Shown one piece after another: positions 24,243 to 35,300 of a stretch of DNA of 37,365 nt. Source of the stretch: Bacteroidia bacterium. Lineage in GTDB: Bacteria; Bacteroidota; Bacteroidia; B-17B0; Aurantibacillaceae. The notes under the pieces are model-generated. The model was not told the DNA's origin and made no database searches. It was given only the letters and a program-made list of their open reading frames with translations. Position 1 is the first letter of the stretch. Every line of letters begins with the position of its first letter. A program made the position numbers and the translations under genes. Location of the stretch: the NCBI GenBank assembly GCA_020846335.1, contig JADLED010000244.1, forward strand, positions 1 through 37,365. The letters run 5' to 3'.

Positions 24243-24851
24243 ATGAAATATATTTTTCTGGTTGTAAGCGCCCTGTTCATTTTTGCCTGCGGAAATAGCA
24301 GCGACAAAAAAACAATGGCTAAAATTCCGTTGTTTGATGAAACCATTAACAAAGACACGGTTTATGGTGTAATGGGCATATACAAACTCCCCGAAATGCT
24401 GGTAATTTCTTACCTCGATTCGGCAAAGGCCGAAAAGGTTTCGGCAAAGGTGGCCGAAAGTTATTCGGTGTTGGGAGCCGAAATGAATGAGATTGCGGCC
24501 GAAACAATTGGTGTGCCAGGACAAATTATGTACAACAACGATCCCATGAATTTTAAATTCGAATCGTTTGTGCCATTAAAAAAGTTGCCTGTGTTACAAC
24601 CTAAACGCTGCAAAATTGTGACATTGCCACCAAACGACATGCTCATGTACAATTATTTTGGCGAGTACCAGGAACTGTTTCACGCTTACGACGAAATTCG
24701 CAAGTACATGAAAGATTCGGGTTTGGAACAAAACGGCGCCGCCCGGGAGTATTATGTTACCGACCCCACCACCGAACAAAATCCTAAAAAATGGCACACA
24801 CGCATTATGGTGCCTGTGGTGTACGCTGTTAAGGAAAATCCAGCCAAATAA
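24243..24851 (+). CDS. Lipoprotein with GyrI-like effector-binding domain
   Basis: The 202-residue protein begins with a lipoprotein signal peptide (MKYIFLVVSALFIFACG, lipobox cysteine at 17). The mature part contains a GyrI-like / AraC effector-binding fold. A 'GVMGIYKLPEMLVISYLDS' segment resembles the first repeat, and 'CKIVTLPPNDMLMYNYFGEYQEL' resembles the second. The final 'REYYVTDPTTEQNPKKWHTRIMVPV' is the usual C-terminal signature. The soluble relatives bind small hydrophobic ligands. A periplasmic lipid-anchored version may bind or hydrolyse such a ligand, but that is inference. Confidence 0.78.
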   Translation: MKYIFLVVSALFIFACGNSSDKKTMAKIPLFDETINKDTVYGVMGIYKLPEMLVISYLDSAKAEKVSAKVAESYSVLGAEMNEIAAETIGVPGQIMYNNDPMNFKFESFVPLKKLPVLQPKRCKIVTLPPNDMLMYNYFGEYQELFHAYDEIRKYMKDSGLEQNGAAREYYVTDPTTEQNPKKWHTRIMVPVVYAVKENPAK

Positions 24852-24916
24852 TAATGGCAAAGATTCCTTAATTGTTTTTAACCTTTTTCCTGTATTATTT
24901 TTCGCAACTTTAATGT

Positions 24917-25660
24917 GTGAAGAATTATCTGCTTAAACAGATTTACCGCAGCATTTTATATCCCTTGTTGTTTGTTATCAGCATTTGGGTCATTTATTAT
25001 TTTCAGCATCAGGACGGTGGAGGCTTTGCCAAATGGGGCGTGTTGCCCCGCAAAACCGAAGGACTTTTGGGCATTATCACCTCGGTGTTTGTGCATGGCG
25101 ATTTGGGTCACATTGCTTCCAACAGCTTACCAATGCTGGTGTTGGGCATGATGCTCTTTTATTTTTATCGCAAAATTGCCTTTCCTGTTTTTTTGTGGAT
25201 TTGGCTCATCAGTGGTTTATGGCTTTGGGTGGGTGGGCGCAACGACGAGTATCACCCCAATTACCACATTGGTGCCAGCACACTCATTTATGGTTTGGCC
25301 AGCTTTTTATTTTTTAGCGGGGTGTTCCGCCGTCACCTGCAACTGATGGTGGTTTCGGCGCTGGTATTGTTTTTATACGGTGGAATTATTTGGGGCATTT
25401 TTCCGATTAATGTGGAAATGAGTTGGGAAGGACATTTGTTTGGCGCCATTGCCGGGGTGATGGTGGCCTACAACTACCGGCGCGAAGGGCCACAGCGCAA
25501 GGTTTACGAATGGGAAAATGAAGAAGAGGAAGAGGAAAACCCCGGGGCATTGACTGTGGAAGGAGAAGCCGCACCATCAGCAGAAACAGACAGCACACCC
25601 AATGTGATAATCCATTACATTTATAAATCCAAAAATGATGAAGGCGACAAGAGCCTTTGA
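24917..25660 (+). CDS. Rhomboid-family intramembrane serine protease
   Basis: The 247-residue protein has six membrane helices. The catalytic serine is Ser121 in HIGASTLIYG and the catalytic His is His173 in EGHLFGAIAG. The oxyanion-stabilising H-x-x-x-N in helix 2 is His65-Asn69 of GHIASNS. The C-terminal 60 residues are cytoplasmic and rich in Glu. The start codon is GTG at 24917. An ATG at 24913 is out of frame and closes after seven codons. Rhomboids cleave membrane proteins within or near their transmembrane segments, and no substrate is suggested by the context. Confidence 0.9.
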   Translation: MKNYLLKQIYRSILYPLLFVISIWVIYYFQHQDGGGFAKWGVLPRKTEGLLGIITSVFVHGDLGHIASNSLPMLVLGMMLFYFYRKIAFPVFLWIWLISGLWLWVGGRNDEYHPNYHIGASTLIYGLASFLFFSGVFRRHLQLMVVSALVLFLYGGIIWGIFPINVEMSWEGHLFGAIAGVMVAYNYRREGPQRKVYEWENEEEEEENPGALTVEGEAAPSAETDSTPNVIIHYIYKSKNDEGDKSL

Positions 25661-25837
25661 GTTTAATCTTACCGAACCCTAACATGTGAATAACCTTAGT
25701 GTCTGATTTACAACCCCGATGCACTTATTTTTTGCAGACAAGGGGATATTGCTTTAATTTTAATTAGGCGTATTTCGGCACAGTAAAAATTAACAGACAA
25801 AAGAATTCTGTTTTTTTATCCGCTAAAACTTATCCAC

Positions 25838-28819
25838 ATGTTGCTCAACTGTCATACCTATTTTAGCCTTTGCTACGGCACTCTGTCGGTGGAGGAATTG
25901 TTGCAGGAAGTTGAAAACAAGGGCCATTCGTCTTTTGTACTTTCCGACATTAACAATACCTCGGGCATTCTCGAAGCGCTGCGCCTTACAAAGGATAAGA
26001 GCACCAATGTAATTCCCGGAATCGATTTCAGAAATGGCGTTCAGCAAAAGTACATAGGCATTGCCAAAAACAACACCGGTTTTTTGGAGTTGAATCAACA
26101 TTTAAGTGAACACCTACACGCTCAAGAACCGTTTGAGGACCAGGCTCCTGAATTTAAAAACGCCTTTGTGGTGTATCCCTTTGGGGCCTATAAAAATCAA
26201 GCATTAAACGAGCACACATTTATTGGCATTTCGCAAAAGGAACTACGGCAACTTAATTTTTCGCCGCTCAAAAGCCTCACGCATCACATGGTGGTGTTGC
26301 AGCCACTAACTTTTATTACAAAAAGACATTACAGTGCTCACCGATTGCTCAGAGCCATTGATAAAAACATGCTGCTGAGTATGCTTCCCAAACACGAGCA
26401 AACCACTGCCGATGAAGTGGCGCAGCGTCCGGAGATATTATTAAAGACTTTTGAAGAATATCCTGAAATATTAAAAAACACACAGGCCATTCTGGATACT
26501 TGCAAGGTAACTTTTGAATTTGGAAAACTGGCCAATAAAAACCTGAAGCATTACACGGGCAGCAAAGAAGGTGACATCAAAAAACTTCGGGAACTCAGTA
26601 ATCAAGGTTTGTTTTACCGTTATCCTAAACCGGACGAGGCTGTTTATGCGCGGATAGAGAAGGAGCTGGAAGTAATTGAAAAATTAAATTTTGCTTCGTA
26701 CTATCTTATTAATTGGGACATTACACAATACGCACGCGATAAGGGTTATTTTTATGTGGGTCGTGGAAGTGGTGCCAACAGCATGATTGCTTATTTATTG
26801 CGCATTACCGATGTGGACCCCATTGAGCTGGATTTGTATTTTGAACGTTTTATAAATGAGCACCGCAGCAATGCTCCCGATTTTGACATTGATTTTTCGT
26901 GGACCGACCGCGACGATGTGACGCGCTACATTTTTGAACGCTTTAAAACAAAACACACGGCCCTGCTGGCCACGTATTCCACCTTTCAGCGCGATGCGGT
27001 AATACGGGAACTCGGAAAAGTGTTTGGTTTACCTGCCGGAGAAATTGACCGATTGCAAAAAGTAAGCGATGAAAAGGAACTGGATGAAATTGGAAAACTG
27101 GTGCTAAAATACAGCAAATTCATTCATGGTTTTCCGAGTCATTTAAGTATTCACGCAAGTGGCATTATTATTTCGGATGAACCGGTGCATGCCTATACCG
27201 CCACTATTTTGCCACCGAAGGGTTATCCCACCACACAATTCAGTATGTTGGAGGCCGAAGACATTGGCCTGTTTAAATTCGATATATTGAGTCAGCGGGG
27301 ACTGGGAAAAATAAAAGATGCCGTGGATTTGATTAAAGAAAATTATGCCGAGGAAATAGACATACACGATGTGTCAAAATTTAAGAAGGATGAAACGGTA
27401 AAAGAACTTTTGCGTGTGGGCAAGTGCATTGGTTGTTTTTATGTGGAATCACCGGCCATGCGCATGTTGCTCTCGAAGCTGCTGGCCGATGATTATCTAA
27501 GGCTTGTTGCTGCCAGTTCCATTATCCGCCCCGGCGTTTCAAAAAGCGGCATGATGCGCGAATACATAGTGCGTTTTAGAAATGAAGAAAAAAGACGGGA
27601 GGCCGAAAAACAAAATCCGGTATTGTATGGTATTTTAAAAGAAACGTACGGTGTAATGGTGTATCAGGAAGATGTGATAAAAATTGCACATCAGTTTGCG
27701 GGTTTATCATTGGCTGATGCCGATTATTTGCGGCGGGGAATGAGCTGGAAATTTAAGCAGCGCAACGAGTTTAACGTGGTGAAGCAGAAATTTTACGACA
27801 ACTGTCGCGCCAAAAAATACGATGAACACACCATTGACGATATTTGGACACAAATAGAAAGCTTTGCCAATTTTGCATTTTCGAAAGGACACTCGGCGAG
27901 TTACGCTGTGGAGAGCTACCAGGCCTTGTACTTAAAAGCACATTACCCATTGGAATACATGGTGGCCACCTTGAACAACGGCGGCGGCTTTTACCGCAAG
28001 GAGCTTTACATACACGAAGCCCGTATGCACGGCGCCACCATTGTTGCACCCTGCATTAACACCAGCACCGGCCTTTGTGAAATAAAAGACAAAACCATTT
28101 TTTTAGGTTTGGCCATGCTCAACGAAATTGAAGCCGAAGTCATCAGAAAAATTGTAACTGAGCGGGAGCACAATGGAAAATACCTGAACCTGTATGATTT
28201 TGTAAAACGCACTAATATTTCGATAGAGCAGTTGCGGATATTGATTCGTGTGGGAGCGTTTAACTCGCTCACAAAAAATAAAAAAGAACTGTTGTGGGAA
28301 GCGCACATGCTCATTAACCCGATTAAACAGTCGGATAAGGGAAGCGAATTGTTTGAATTGGAACCTGAGAGATACGACTTGCCAAAGCTCGAAAACAACT
28401 GGCTGGACGATGCCATGGATGAAATTGAACTGCTTGGATTTTCGTTGTGCTCGCCCTTTAAATTGCTAAAGGAAAAAATTAAAAACACCTTGTTGAGCCG
28501 CGACTTGAAAGGGCTGGAAGGCAAAACGGTGGAAATAATCGGCTATTTGGTAAATGTAAAAAATACGGGAACACACAAAGGAGAAAAAATGTGTTTCGGA
28601 ACTTTTTTAGACATTAAAGGCTATTGGATAGATACCGTTCATTTTCCACCTTCGGCAAGGGCTTTTCCTTTTAGCGGACCGGGTTGTTACCGCATTATTG
28701 GCAAGGTGGTAAACGAGTTTGATTTTATTTACATTGAAGTGAGTCACCAATACCGCCTGCCGGTAATTAACCGCGATGATTTAGAGAGCATTGAAAAAAC
28801 GGAATTTCTGAATCAGTGA
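25838..28819 (+). CDS. DNA polymerase III alpha subunit-like (DnaE-type) polymerase
   Basis: A C-family DNA polymerase of 993 residues, shorter than the replicative DnaE (about 1160) and similar to the second, DnaE2/ImuC-like copy of many bacteria. The N-terminal PHP domain starts LNCHTYFSLCYG, where the first His of the usual H-x-H metal site is Asn, so PHP activity is probably weakened or absent. The polymerase acidic residues are in APDFDIDF (Asp348, 350, 352), after the GRGSGANS motif. The C-terminus has an OB-fold (residues of about 900-975). DnaE2-type enzymes act in translesion synthesis together with ImuA/ImuB, but neither gene is adjacent. The last 26 codons are repeated downstream by a tandem duplication. 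Confidence 0.88.
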   Translation: MLLNCHTYFSLCYGTLSVEELLQEVENKGHSSFVLSDINNTSGILEALRLTKDKSTNVIPGIDFRNGVQQKYIGIAKNNTGFLELNQHLSEHLHAQEPFEDQAPEFKNAFVVYPFGAYKNQALNEHTFIGISQKELRQLNFSPLKSLTHHMVVLQPLTFITKRHYSAHRLLRAIDKNMLLSMLPKHEQTTADEVAQRPEILLKTFEEYPEILKNTQAILDTCKVTFEFGKLANKNLKHYTGSKEGDIKKLRELSNQGLFYRYPKPDEAVYARIEKELEVIEKLNFASYYLINWDITQYARDKGYFYVGRGSGANSMIAYLLRITDVDPIELDLYFERFINEHRSNAPDFDIDFSWTDRDDVTRYIFERFKTKHTALLATYSTFQRDAVIRELGKVFGLPAGEIDRLQKVSDEKELDEIGKLVLKYSKFIHGFPSHLSIHASGIIISDEPVHAYTATILPPKGYPTTQFSMLEAEDIGLFKFDILSQRGLGKIKDAVDLIKENYAEEIDIHDVSKFKKDETVKELLRVGKCIGCFYVESPAMRMLLSKLLADDYLRLVAASSIIRPGVSKSGMMREYIVRFRNEEKRREAEKQNPVLYGILKETYGVMVYQEDVIKIAHQFAGLSLADADYLRRGMSWKFKQRNEFNVVKQKFYDNCRAKKYDEHTIDDIWTQIESFANFAFSKGHSASYAVESYQALYLKAHYPLEYMVATLNNGGGFYRKELYIHEARMHGATIVAPCINTSTGLCEIKDKTIFLGLAMLNEIEAEVIRKIVTEREHNGKYLNLYDFVKRTNISIEQLRILIRVGAFNSLTKNKKELLWEAHMLINPIKQSDKGSELFELEPERYDLPKLENNWLDDAMDEIELLGFSLCSPFKLLKEKIKNTLLSRDLKGLEGKTVEIIGYLVNVKNTGTHKGEKMCFGTFLDIKGYWIDTVHFPPSARAFPFSGPGCYRIIGKVVNEFDFIYIEVSHQYRLPVINRDDLESIEKTEFLNQ

Positions 28820-28892
28820 GCCGGAATGCTGTCAGGGTTTAAAGTGCAAAAATAATTTTGAGGGTTCTATAATACGTGGAGCTTTGGGTTGC

Positions 28893-29032
28893 CGCGTGAG
28901 GGATTGCAGCGGAAAGCCCGGACCACGCTTTTTCAGCGTGGGAGGACTTGAAGCGGAAAGCCCGACCCATGAAGCGAAAGGCCTTTAGAAAAATAACCGA
29001 AGCCTTTTGCTTGATGGGGCACGCCCAAAAAA
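28893..29032 (+). repeat. Structured repeat element, copy a
   Basis: Box GGGATTGCAGCGGAAAGCCC (28900-28919) is followed by hairpin CCACGCT/AGCGTGG, box GGACTTGAAGCGGAAAGCCC (28944-28963) and hairpin CCCATGAAGC...GCTTGATGGG. The element closes with GGGCACGCCC and six A residues. The architecture equals copy b and the minus-strand copy c in the tRNA array. Confidence 0.75.
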
Positions 29033-29060
29033 TAGAAAACCTTCTGAAAAATAACAGACT

Positions 29061-29145
29061 TGAAGTGAGTCACCAATACCGCCTGCCGGTAATTAACCGC
29101 GATGATTTAGAGAGGATTGAAAAAACGGAATTTCTGAATCAATGA
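29061..29145 (+). pseudogene. Duplicated 3' fragment of the DnaE-like gene
   Basis: The frame encodes EVSHQYRLPVINRDDLER and then IEKTEFLNQ with a stop. It is identical to the end of the polymerase except for one Ser-to-Arg change. It has no start of its own. An upstream ATG at 28948 keeps the frame open for 65 codons, but those extra codons are the structured repeat element, so translation is unlikely to be meaningful. Confidence 0.8.
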
Positions 29146-29218
29146 GCCGGAATGCTTTCGGGGTTTAAAGTGCAGAAAAATTACTGTGGTGCTAAATTAC
29201 AAGGTGCTTTGGGTTGCT

Positions 29219-29358
29219 GCGTGAGGGATTGCAGTGAAAAGCCCGGACCACGCTATTTCAGCGTGGGAGGACTTGAAGCGGAAAGCCCGACCCATGAAGC
29301 AGAAAGGCCTTTAGAAAAATAACCAAAGCCTTTTGCTTCATGGGGCACGCCCAAAAAA
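29219..29358 (+). repeat. Structured repeat element, copy b
   Basis: Same layout as copy a, 326 bp further on. In the last hairpin the arms CCCATGAAGC and GCTTCATGGG match exactly, where copy a has a mismatch, so the structure is kept or improved while the sequence drifts. Confidence 0.75.
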
Positions 29359-29436
29359 TAGAAAACCTTCTGAAAAATAACAGACTTTAATTGCACCCTA
29401 AAATCCTTATCTTTATGGGCTTTATTAGCAGAGGAT

Positions 29437-32328
29437 ATGGATTATAATTTTAATGAGATAGAACAACGTTGGCAAAAATTTTGGGCCGAAAACAAAACCT
29501 TTAAAGCCGATAACACTTCCGATAAACCGAAATATTATGTGCTGGACATGTTTCCTTACCCATCCGGCGCAGGGCTGCACGTGGGGCATCCGCTGGGCTA
29601 CATTGCCAGCGACATTATGGCACGCTACAAACGCCACAAGGGCTTTAACGTGTTGCACCCAATGGGTTACGACAGTTTTGGTTTGCCTGCGGAACAATAT
29701 GCAATACAAACAGGCCAGCATCCTGCCATTACCACCAAACAAAACATTGCGCGTTACCGCGAACAACTGGATAAAATAGGTTTTAGTTTTGACTGGGACA
29801 GAGAGGTGCAAACATCGGACCCCAACTATTACAAATGGACACAATGGATTTTTATTCAAATATTTAATAGCTGGTACAATAAAACCAGTAACAAAGCCGA
29901 ACACATTGATACGCTGATTGAGGAGTTCCATAAAAATGGCAACAGCAATGTGAATGCCGTATGCGACGAAGAAACAATTTCATTTACCGCAGAGCAATGG
30001 AAACATTTTGATGAACAAGAAAAATCGGATGCGCTGATGCATTACCGCATTGCCTACCTGGGCGAGGCTTATGTAAACTGGTGTCCTGCACTGGGCACAG
30101 TGTTGGCCAACGACGAAGTAAAAGACGGTGTGAGCGAACGCGGAGGGCATCCGGTGGAACGCAAATTGATGAAGCAATGGAGCATGCGCATTTCTGCCTA
30201 CGCGCAACGCCTGCTGGATGGATTGGATACGCTTGACTGGACAGAAAGTTTAAAGGAATCGCAACGCTACTGGATTGGGCGGAGTGAGGGGACATCATTA
30301 AAGTTTAAAGTTCAGAGTTCAAAGTCAGAAATCGAAGTTTTTACCACACGACCTGATACTATATTTGGTGTGAGTTTTGTAACACTGGCACCTGAGCACG
30401 AACTGGTGGAAATAATTACCACGCCCGAACAAAAAGCGGCGGTGGATGAATACGTGACCAAATCGAAAAGCCGCAGCGAGCGTGAACGCCAGGCCGAAGT
30501 AACCAAAGTGAGTGGCGTATTTACAGGTGCTTACGTAGAGCATCCGTTTACAGGAAAACAAATTCCGATTTGGATAGGTGATTACGTATTGGCTGGATAT
30601 GGCACTGGTGCTGTAATGGCCGTGCCGGGGCATGATTCGCGGGATTATGCGTTTGCCAAACATTTTAACTTACCAATTATTGAAGTGGTGGCCGGGGGCG
30701 ATTTGAGCAAGGAATCTTACGATGCCAAAGAAGGGAAATTAATTAACTCCGAGTTTTTAAACGGACTGGAAGTATATGATGCTTTAAAAGCCGCCATTGC
30801 CGAAATTGAAAAACGTGGATTAGGAAAAGGAAAAACAAATTACCGTTTGCGCGATGCTGTGTTTGGGCGCCAGCGTTATTGGGGAGAACCTATTCCGATT
30901 TATTATAAGCCTGCCCGCCGTATTGATGGAAGTGAAGTAGAAGGCGGGAATGGAATACCATACGCCTTGCCTGAAAATGAATTACCACTGGTATTACCCG
31001 AAGTGGATAAATTTTTACCGACGGAAGATGGAGAGCCGCCATTAGCGCGCGCTGCCAGCAGTTGGAAAAAAGACGGTGTGTATGATTACGAGCACACCAC
31101 CATGCCGGGTTGGGCCGGTAGTAGCTGGTATTACCTGCGCTACATGGATGCTAACAATCCCAACAGTTTTGCCGATAAGGAGTTGATGAAATATTGGGAG
31201 AGCGTGGATTTATACATTGGCGGCAGCGAACACGCCACCGGGCATTTGCTATACGTGCGCTTTTGGACCAAGTTTTTAAAAGACATGGGTTACCTCACAA
31301 TTGAGGAACCAATGAAGAAGTTGATTAATCAGGGGATGATACAGGGGGTTAGTACGCCAGTATCAATTGTTTCATATTTATATGAAGACAAGTTATTCAA
31401 AGTTGTTAATTCTGATAATGGTTTTGGTATAAATATTAATGGGACGTATGAGTTAAATATTCTTCCTGATTTCGTAGATTTTGAAGATGGTAAGCACATT
31501 TTGACAAAGGAGAATTTCGAAATGCTTAAAAAAATTGATAATAGGTTTTTTGACATTCAGTTTATTTCCAACGATGACCTAATAAGATTGTCTGTAAAAG
31601 AATGTAATGATGAAATAACAAAACTGCCACTGAAGTCTTGTGTCGAAAAGATGTCCAAATCCAAATACAATGTTGTTACACCCGATTCCATCTGCGAAAA
31701 ATTTGGCGCCGATACTTTACGTTTATACGAAATGTTTTTGGGCCCGCTGGAGCAAAGCAAACCCTGGAACACCAATGGTATTACCGGCGTTTCAGGCTTT
31801 TTGAAAAAGCTGTGGAGATTATTTTACCAGAACAATACGTTAACCATTTCGGATGCTGAACCTAGCAAAGCCGAATTAAAATCGCTGCACAAAACCATTA
31901 AAAAAATTACTGAGGACATTGAACGTTTTTCGTTTAACACTTCGGTGAGTAATTTTATGATTTGTGTGAATGAACTCACCGAACAAAAATGCAACAAGCG
32001 CGCTGTTTTAGAACCACTGTTGATTTTAATTTCACCTTATGCGCCGCACATTGCCGAAGAATTGTGGAGTCGCTTAGGTCATACAGAAACCATTGCCTTT
32101 GCCAAATTTCCGGTGTGCAACGAAAGTTATCTGGTGGAAGACAGTTTTACCTATCCGGTTTCGTTTAACGGGAAAACAAAATTTAATCTGGAACTGCCGG
32201 CCACACTGAGTCCTGCCGACATTGAAAAAGAAGTGATGGCCATGGAGGAAGTGAAAAAACACCTGAATGGGGCAACGCCTAAAAAAATAATTATTGTTCC
32301 TAAAAAGATTGTAAACATTGTGGTGTGA
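29437..32328 (+). CDS. leuS: Leucyl-tRNA synthetase
   Basis: LeuRS charges tRNA-Leu. The class I signature HVGH is at residues 48-51 in '[17 protein letters not shown]', the CP1 editing domain follows with [12 protein letters not shown], and KMSKS is near residue 740. The anticodon-binding region and the C-terminal domain ending [15 protein letters not shown] complete a 963-residue protein of usual Bacteroidota length. Two oddities deserve note. The segment [12 protein letters not shown] at about 30298-30330 is encoded by an AAGTTTAAAGTTCAGAGTTC repeat-like sequence. The roughly 100 residues before KMSKS (31330-31655) are encoded by strongly AT-rich DNA with different codon use. Both keep the frame open and the catalytic motifs are intact. 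Confidence 0.96.
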   Translation: MDYNFNEIEQRWQKFWAENKTFKADNTSDKPKYYVLDMFPYPSGAGLHVGHPLGYIASDIMARYKRHKGFNVLHPMGYDSFGLPAEQYAIQTGQHPAITTKQNIARYREQLDKIGFSFDWDREVQTSDPNYYKWTQWIFIQIFNSWYNKTSNKAEHIDTLIEEFHKNGNSNVNAVCDEETISFTAEQWKHFDEQEKSDALMHYRIAYLGEAYVNWCPALGTVLANDEVKDGVSERGGHPVERKLMKQWSMRISAYAQRLLDGLDTLDWTESLKESQRYWIGRSEGTSLKFKVQSSKSEIEVFTTRPDTIFGVSFVTLAPEHELVEIITTPEQKAAVDEYVTKSKSRSERERQAEVTKVSGVFTGAYVEHPFTGKQIPIWIGDYVLAGYGTGAVMAVPGHDSRDYAFAKHFNLPIIEVVAGGDLSKESYDAKEGKLINSEFLNGLEVYDALKAAIAEIEKRGLGKGKTNYRLRDAVFGRQRYWGEPIPIYYKPARRIDGSEVEGGNGIPYALPENELPLVLPEVDKFLPTEDGEPPLARAASSWKKDGVYDYEHTTMPGWAGSSWYYLRYMDANNPNSFADKELMKYWESVDLYIGGSEHATGHLLYVRFWTKFLKDMGYLTIEEPMKKLINQGMIQGVSTPVSIVSYLYEDKLFKVVNSDNGFGININGTYELNILPDFVDFEDGKHILTKENFEMLKKIDNRFFDIQFISNDDLIRLSVKECNDEITKLPLKSCVEKMSKSKYNVVTPDSICEKFGADTLRLYEMFLGPLEQSKPWNTNGITGVSGFLKKLWRLFYQNNTLTISDAEPSKAELKSLHKTIKKITEDIERFSFNTSVSNFMICVNELTEQKCNKRAVLEPLLILISPYAPHIAEELWSRLGHTETIAFAKFPVCNESYLVEDSFTYPVSFNGKTKFNLELPATLSPADIEKEVMAMEEVKKHLNGATPKKIIIVPKKIVNIVV

Positions 32329-32364
32329 TTCTATCCGCCGTTTGTGCCGGAATAGTAAATGCAA

Positions 32365-35300
32365 TTAGTTTTGTTTGACAAGTTTCACCACAAGAAAACC
32401 AGTTGCCGTTTTGCAGATAACAGGATAAATGCCATCGCTGAATTTACTCAGATCAATGGTGTGTTGTCCGGCCAAAGCGTGTTGTGTGGCAATTATCTGA
32501 CCAATGGCATTGGTAATTGTCATCGTCATTTCTTCTTCACACACAAATAGAAAAATATCTTTTCCGGGATTAGGATACACCTGAATTGACGAGCTACTTC
32601 CCATGTTTTCTTCCAGACCAACACAGGGATTTACCTGTAGTTTCACGAGTGCGCTTCCCACACAACCATCCGGAAAACTGCTACCCTGTAGTGTAAACAC
32701 AAACGAGGACGATGGTGTAACAATTAATGGATTAATAAGACCATTAGGCACCCATGTATAGCCTGAAGCTCCGGTGCCCATAAGGGTTGCGGTTTCTCCG
32801 GCACAAATGGTTAAATTCCCTAAGGCCTGCACATTCGGCAGTGGCAGTGTGTTTATCTGAATTGTTTTTTCGGTCTGACAGGTATTGAGGCTGTGTGTGC
32901 CCACAACAGAATACGTGCTGGTGACAGTAGGCGAAACCACAATGACTGAGCCGCTTTGCAAGGTACTCCAAATATAATTATCGGCACCACTGGCCGTTAA
33001 GGTTAGTACAGTGCCCGCGCAAACGGTGTAATCATTTGAAACCACCAGGTTGGGTTTTGGCAGAATACTAAAAGTAAAACTACTGGTAGCCACACAGGAA
33101 TTCAGCGAAACGGCATAGGTATTGGAATGCACGCCTGGTGGATAAAACGACGGCGTGATGATGCCGAACAGATTGGGATTAAGGTAATATCCGCCGGGCG
33201 GACTTACCTGAACCACAAACGACGGATCGTTTTCGCACAAAACAGGTATTGGAAAAACACTTGGTATTGGGGGATTTGAGGCAATTAATTGAAACGTATT
33301 AGTTACAGGGCAAAATGCAATTGTAGGTGTTACCACAATGGTATAAATTACCGAACTGGTTGACCCCGGTGCCGTTGTTGGATTCAGAACCGTTGATTGG
33401 AGTGTGTTTCCGCCCGTGCTCATAAAGGTATTTGGTGTCCAGGAATAAGCGTATTGCGAAGGCGAGGCACTCGTGCTAAGTGAAATACTGGCACTGTATG
33501 TATTGCCGCTGCAAACAGTGGGATTGGATAAACTCACTGAAAAATTAAACAAGGACGAGGCCGCAGGAACATATAAAGGAAATGAGGACACACACAATCC
33601 GTCGAACGCAATTACCGTATAGCTTTGCCCTGCAAACAACCCTGAATTGGTAAACGAGTTGGCACCGGTACTCAGGGTAAAATTGTAAGAAGGACTTTGT
33701 GTGGAGGCAGATAAAATTGTAAAAGTGTTGGGCACCTGATAGGGATTTTGAGGAAAAGGTGTGTAGTTAACAATTATGGAGCCGCTGGGAGTGCCGGTGC
33801 AACTGTTGCTGTTGCCCGCTGCAACAAGTGCTCCCGCATTAGTTTGAACAAGGTTGTAAACCACCGAATCGCGGCAACCCTGATTGGTGTAACCCAAGCG
33901 GTACGTGCTATTATTTAAAGGACTTGTAACCAACAACGATGGCTGGTTGCCCGGGCTGCCACTCACGGCAGTGTTGCCATTGTACCATTGGTAATTTGTG
34001 CCGCTGGGCGCATTCAAAAAAGCAGTGCTGCAATAAGGCAAGGCGGTATAGCCCACCACTGCCTGTGCAGTTGCAATGCTAACTGCCGAAACTACGCTAC
34101 CACACAAACTGTTATTGGCGGCACTAATGGTTACTGTATAATTTCCAGGCAATGCACCTGTTAAAACCGATGAAGTACTCACCACACTGTTGCTGGCATT
34201 GCTCCAGTTATAGGTATAACCCGCACTGCTCCCCGTAGGGTAAACTGTGGCGGAACCGTTACTTCCAAGAGGGCAACTGGCCTTGGTATTAAGACTGAGC
34301 AAATTAACCTGAGTGTTGCTAATGGTATAGGTAGTTGGCACCGTGCAGCCGGAAGCAGAAACACCAATTACGGTATAAACGGCGTTACTTACAGGATTGG
34401 TGAGACTGATAACAGCCTGAGTGGCTTGTGTGGCGCTTAATGTGGGACTACTGGCGGGCGACAACCAGGTGTAGGAAGCGTAGCCCTGTGGTGCCGCAAT
34501 GGTGGCTAGGCTTGAGGTGGCACAATACGACACGCCACCCGTAGTTGGAGTGCTGCAACTGGCATCAAATAACACGCTGGCATATCTGGCGCCCCACGAT
34601 TCATCTGCACAGGCCGCACGAATTGTAATGCAAGAGCCGATGTAAGGTGTTAAATCCAGAGTGCGAATATGCCAGTTGAACCACATACCAACATTATTTG
34701 AACCAGCGTATGAAAAATTGGCGGGATTAGCACAACTACCGTTATAATAACTTGCAACTGAAAAACTTTGGCAGGTAATGGTATTACTAAAGCAATCAAG
34801 TATCTGAATCGTGAGGCGTGGATTATCACAACAACCAACATTGGCCTTTTCAAAATAACCGGCAAAGGCATATTGAAACAAGGCGTTGGAAGAAGTTACC
34901 GAAAAAGTGGTGGAAAGTCTGGTTTCTAAAGAATTAGGACTAAAGTTTCCGAGTTTAGCTACTTTGGCACCACCAAGCGGCGAATGGCCAACTGTACCAA
35001 GCCCCGGGAAGCCTGTAACGGGTGTGCTTACAATTGAAAATTCAGTACTTCCTGAAAACCAGGGAGCATTATAGCAGCCACCTGACGAACGGCTTGTAAG
35101 CGACCAACCCGTCACCGCATTACCGGTAGAATAGGTGCCAACAGGAGTGGATTCAAATCCTTCGTTTACACAAGGTGCTACATTGATGGTGTTAATGGAA
35201 CCAATTGTTTTTGTGTTTCCACTTAAATTACCTGTGGAATTATTTAGTGCCTGAACGGTGTTTTTACTTCCATTGGTTTTGGTTTGGGCAGAATCCTTAT

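Larger units (their letters stand above)
28735..29386 (+). repeat. Tandem duplication, two copies with 326-bp period
   Basis: Copy 1 is about 28735-29060 and copy 2 about 29061-29386. Each holds the last 26 codons of the DnaE-like gene, a variable AT-rich stretch and a structured repeat element, and ends in CTGAAAAATAACAGACTT. The coding part differs by about two bases and the structured part by a few. The AT-rich stretch (28850-28890 against 29176-29216) differs strongly. The period is the same at both ends. Confidence 0.9.

Noticed and set aside
28948..29145. 65-codon open frame ending in the duplicated polymerase tail
   Set aside because: The first part is the structured repeat element, and only the last 26 codons are polymerase sequence. 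It is a by-product of the duplication.
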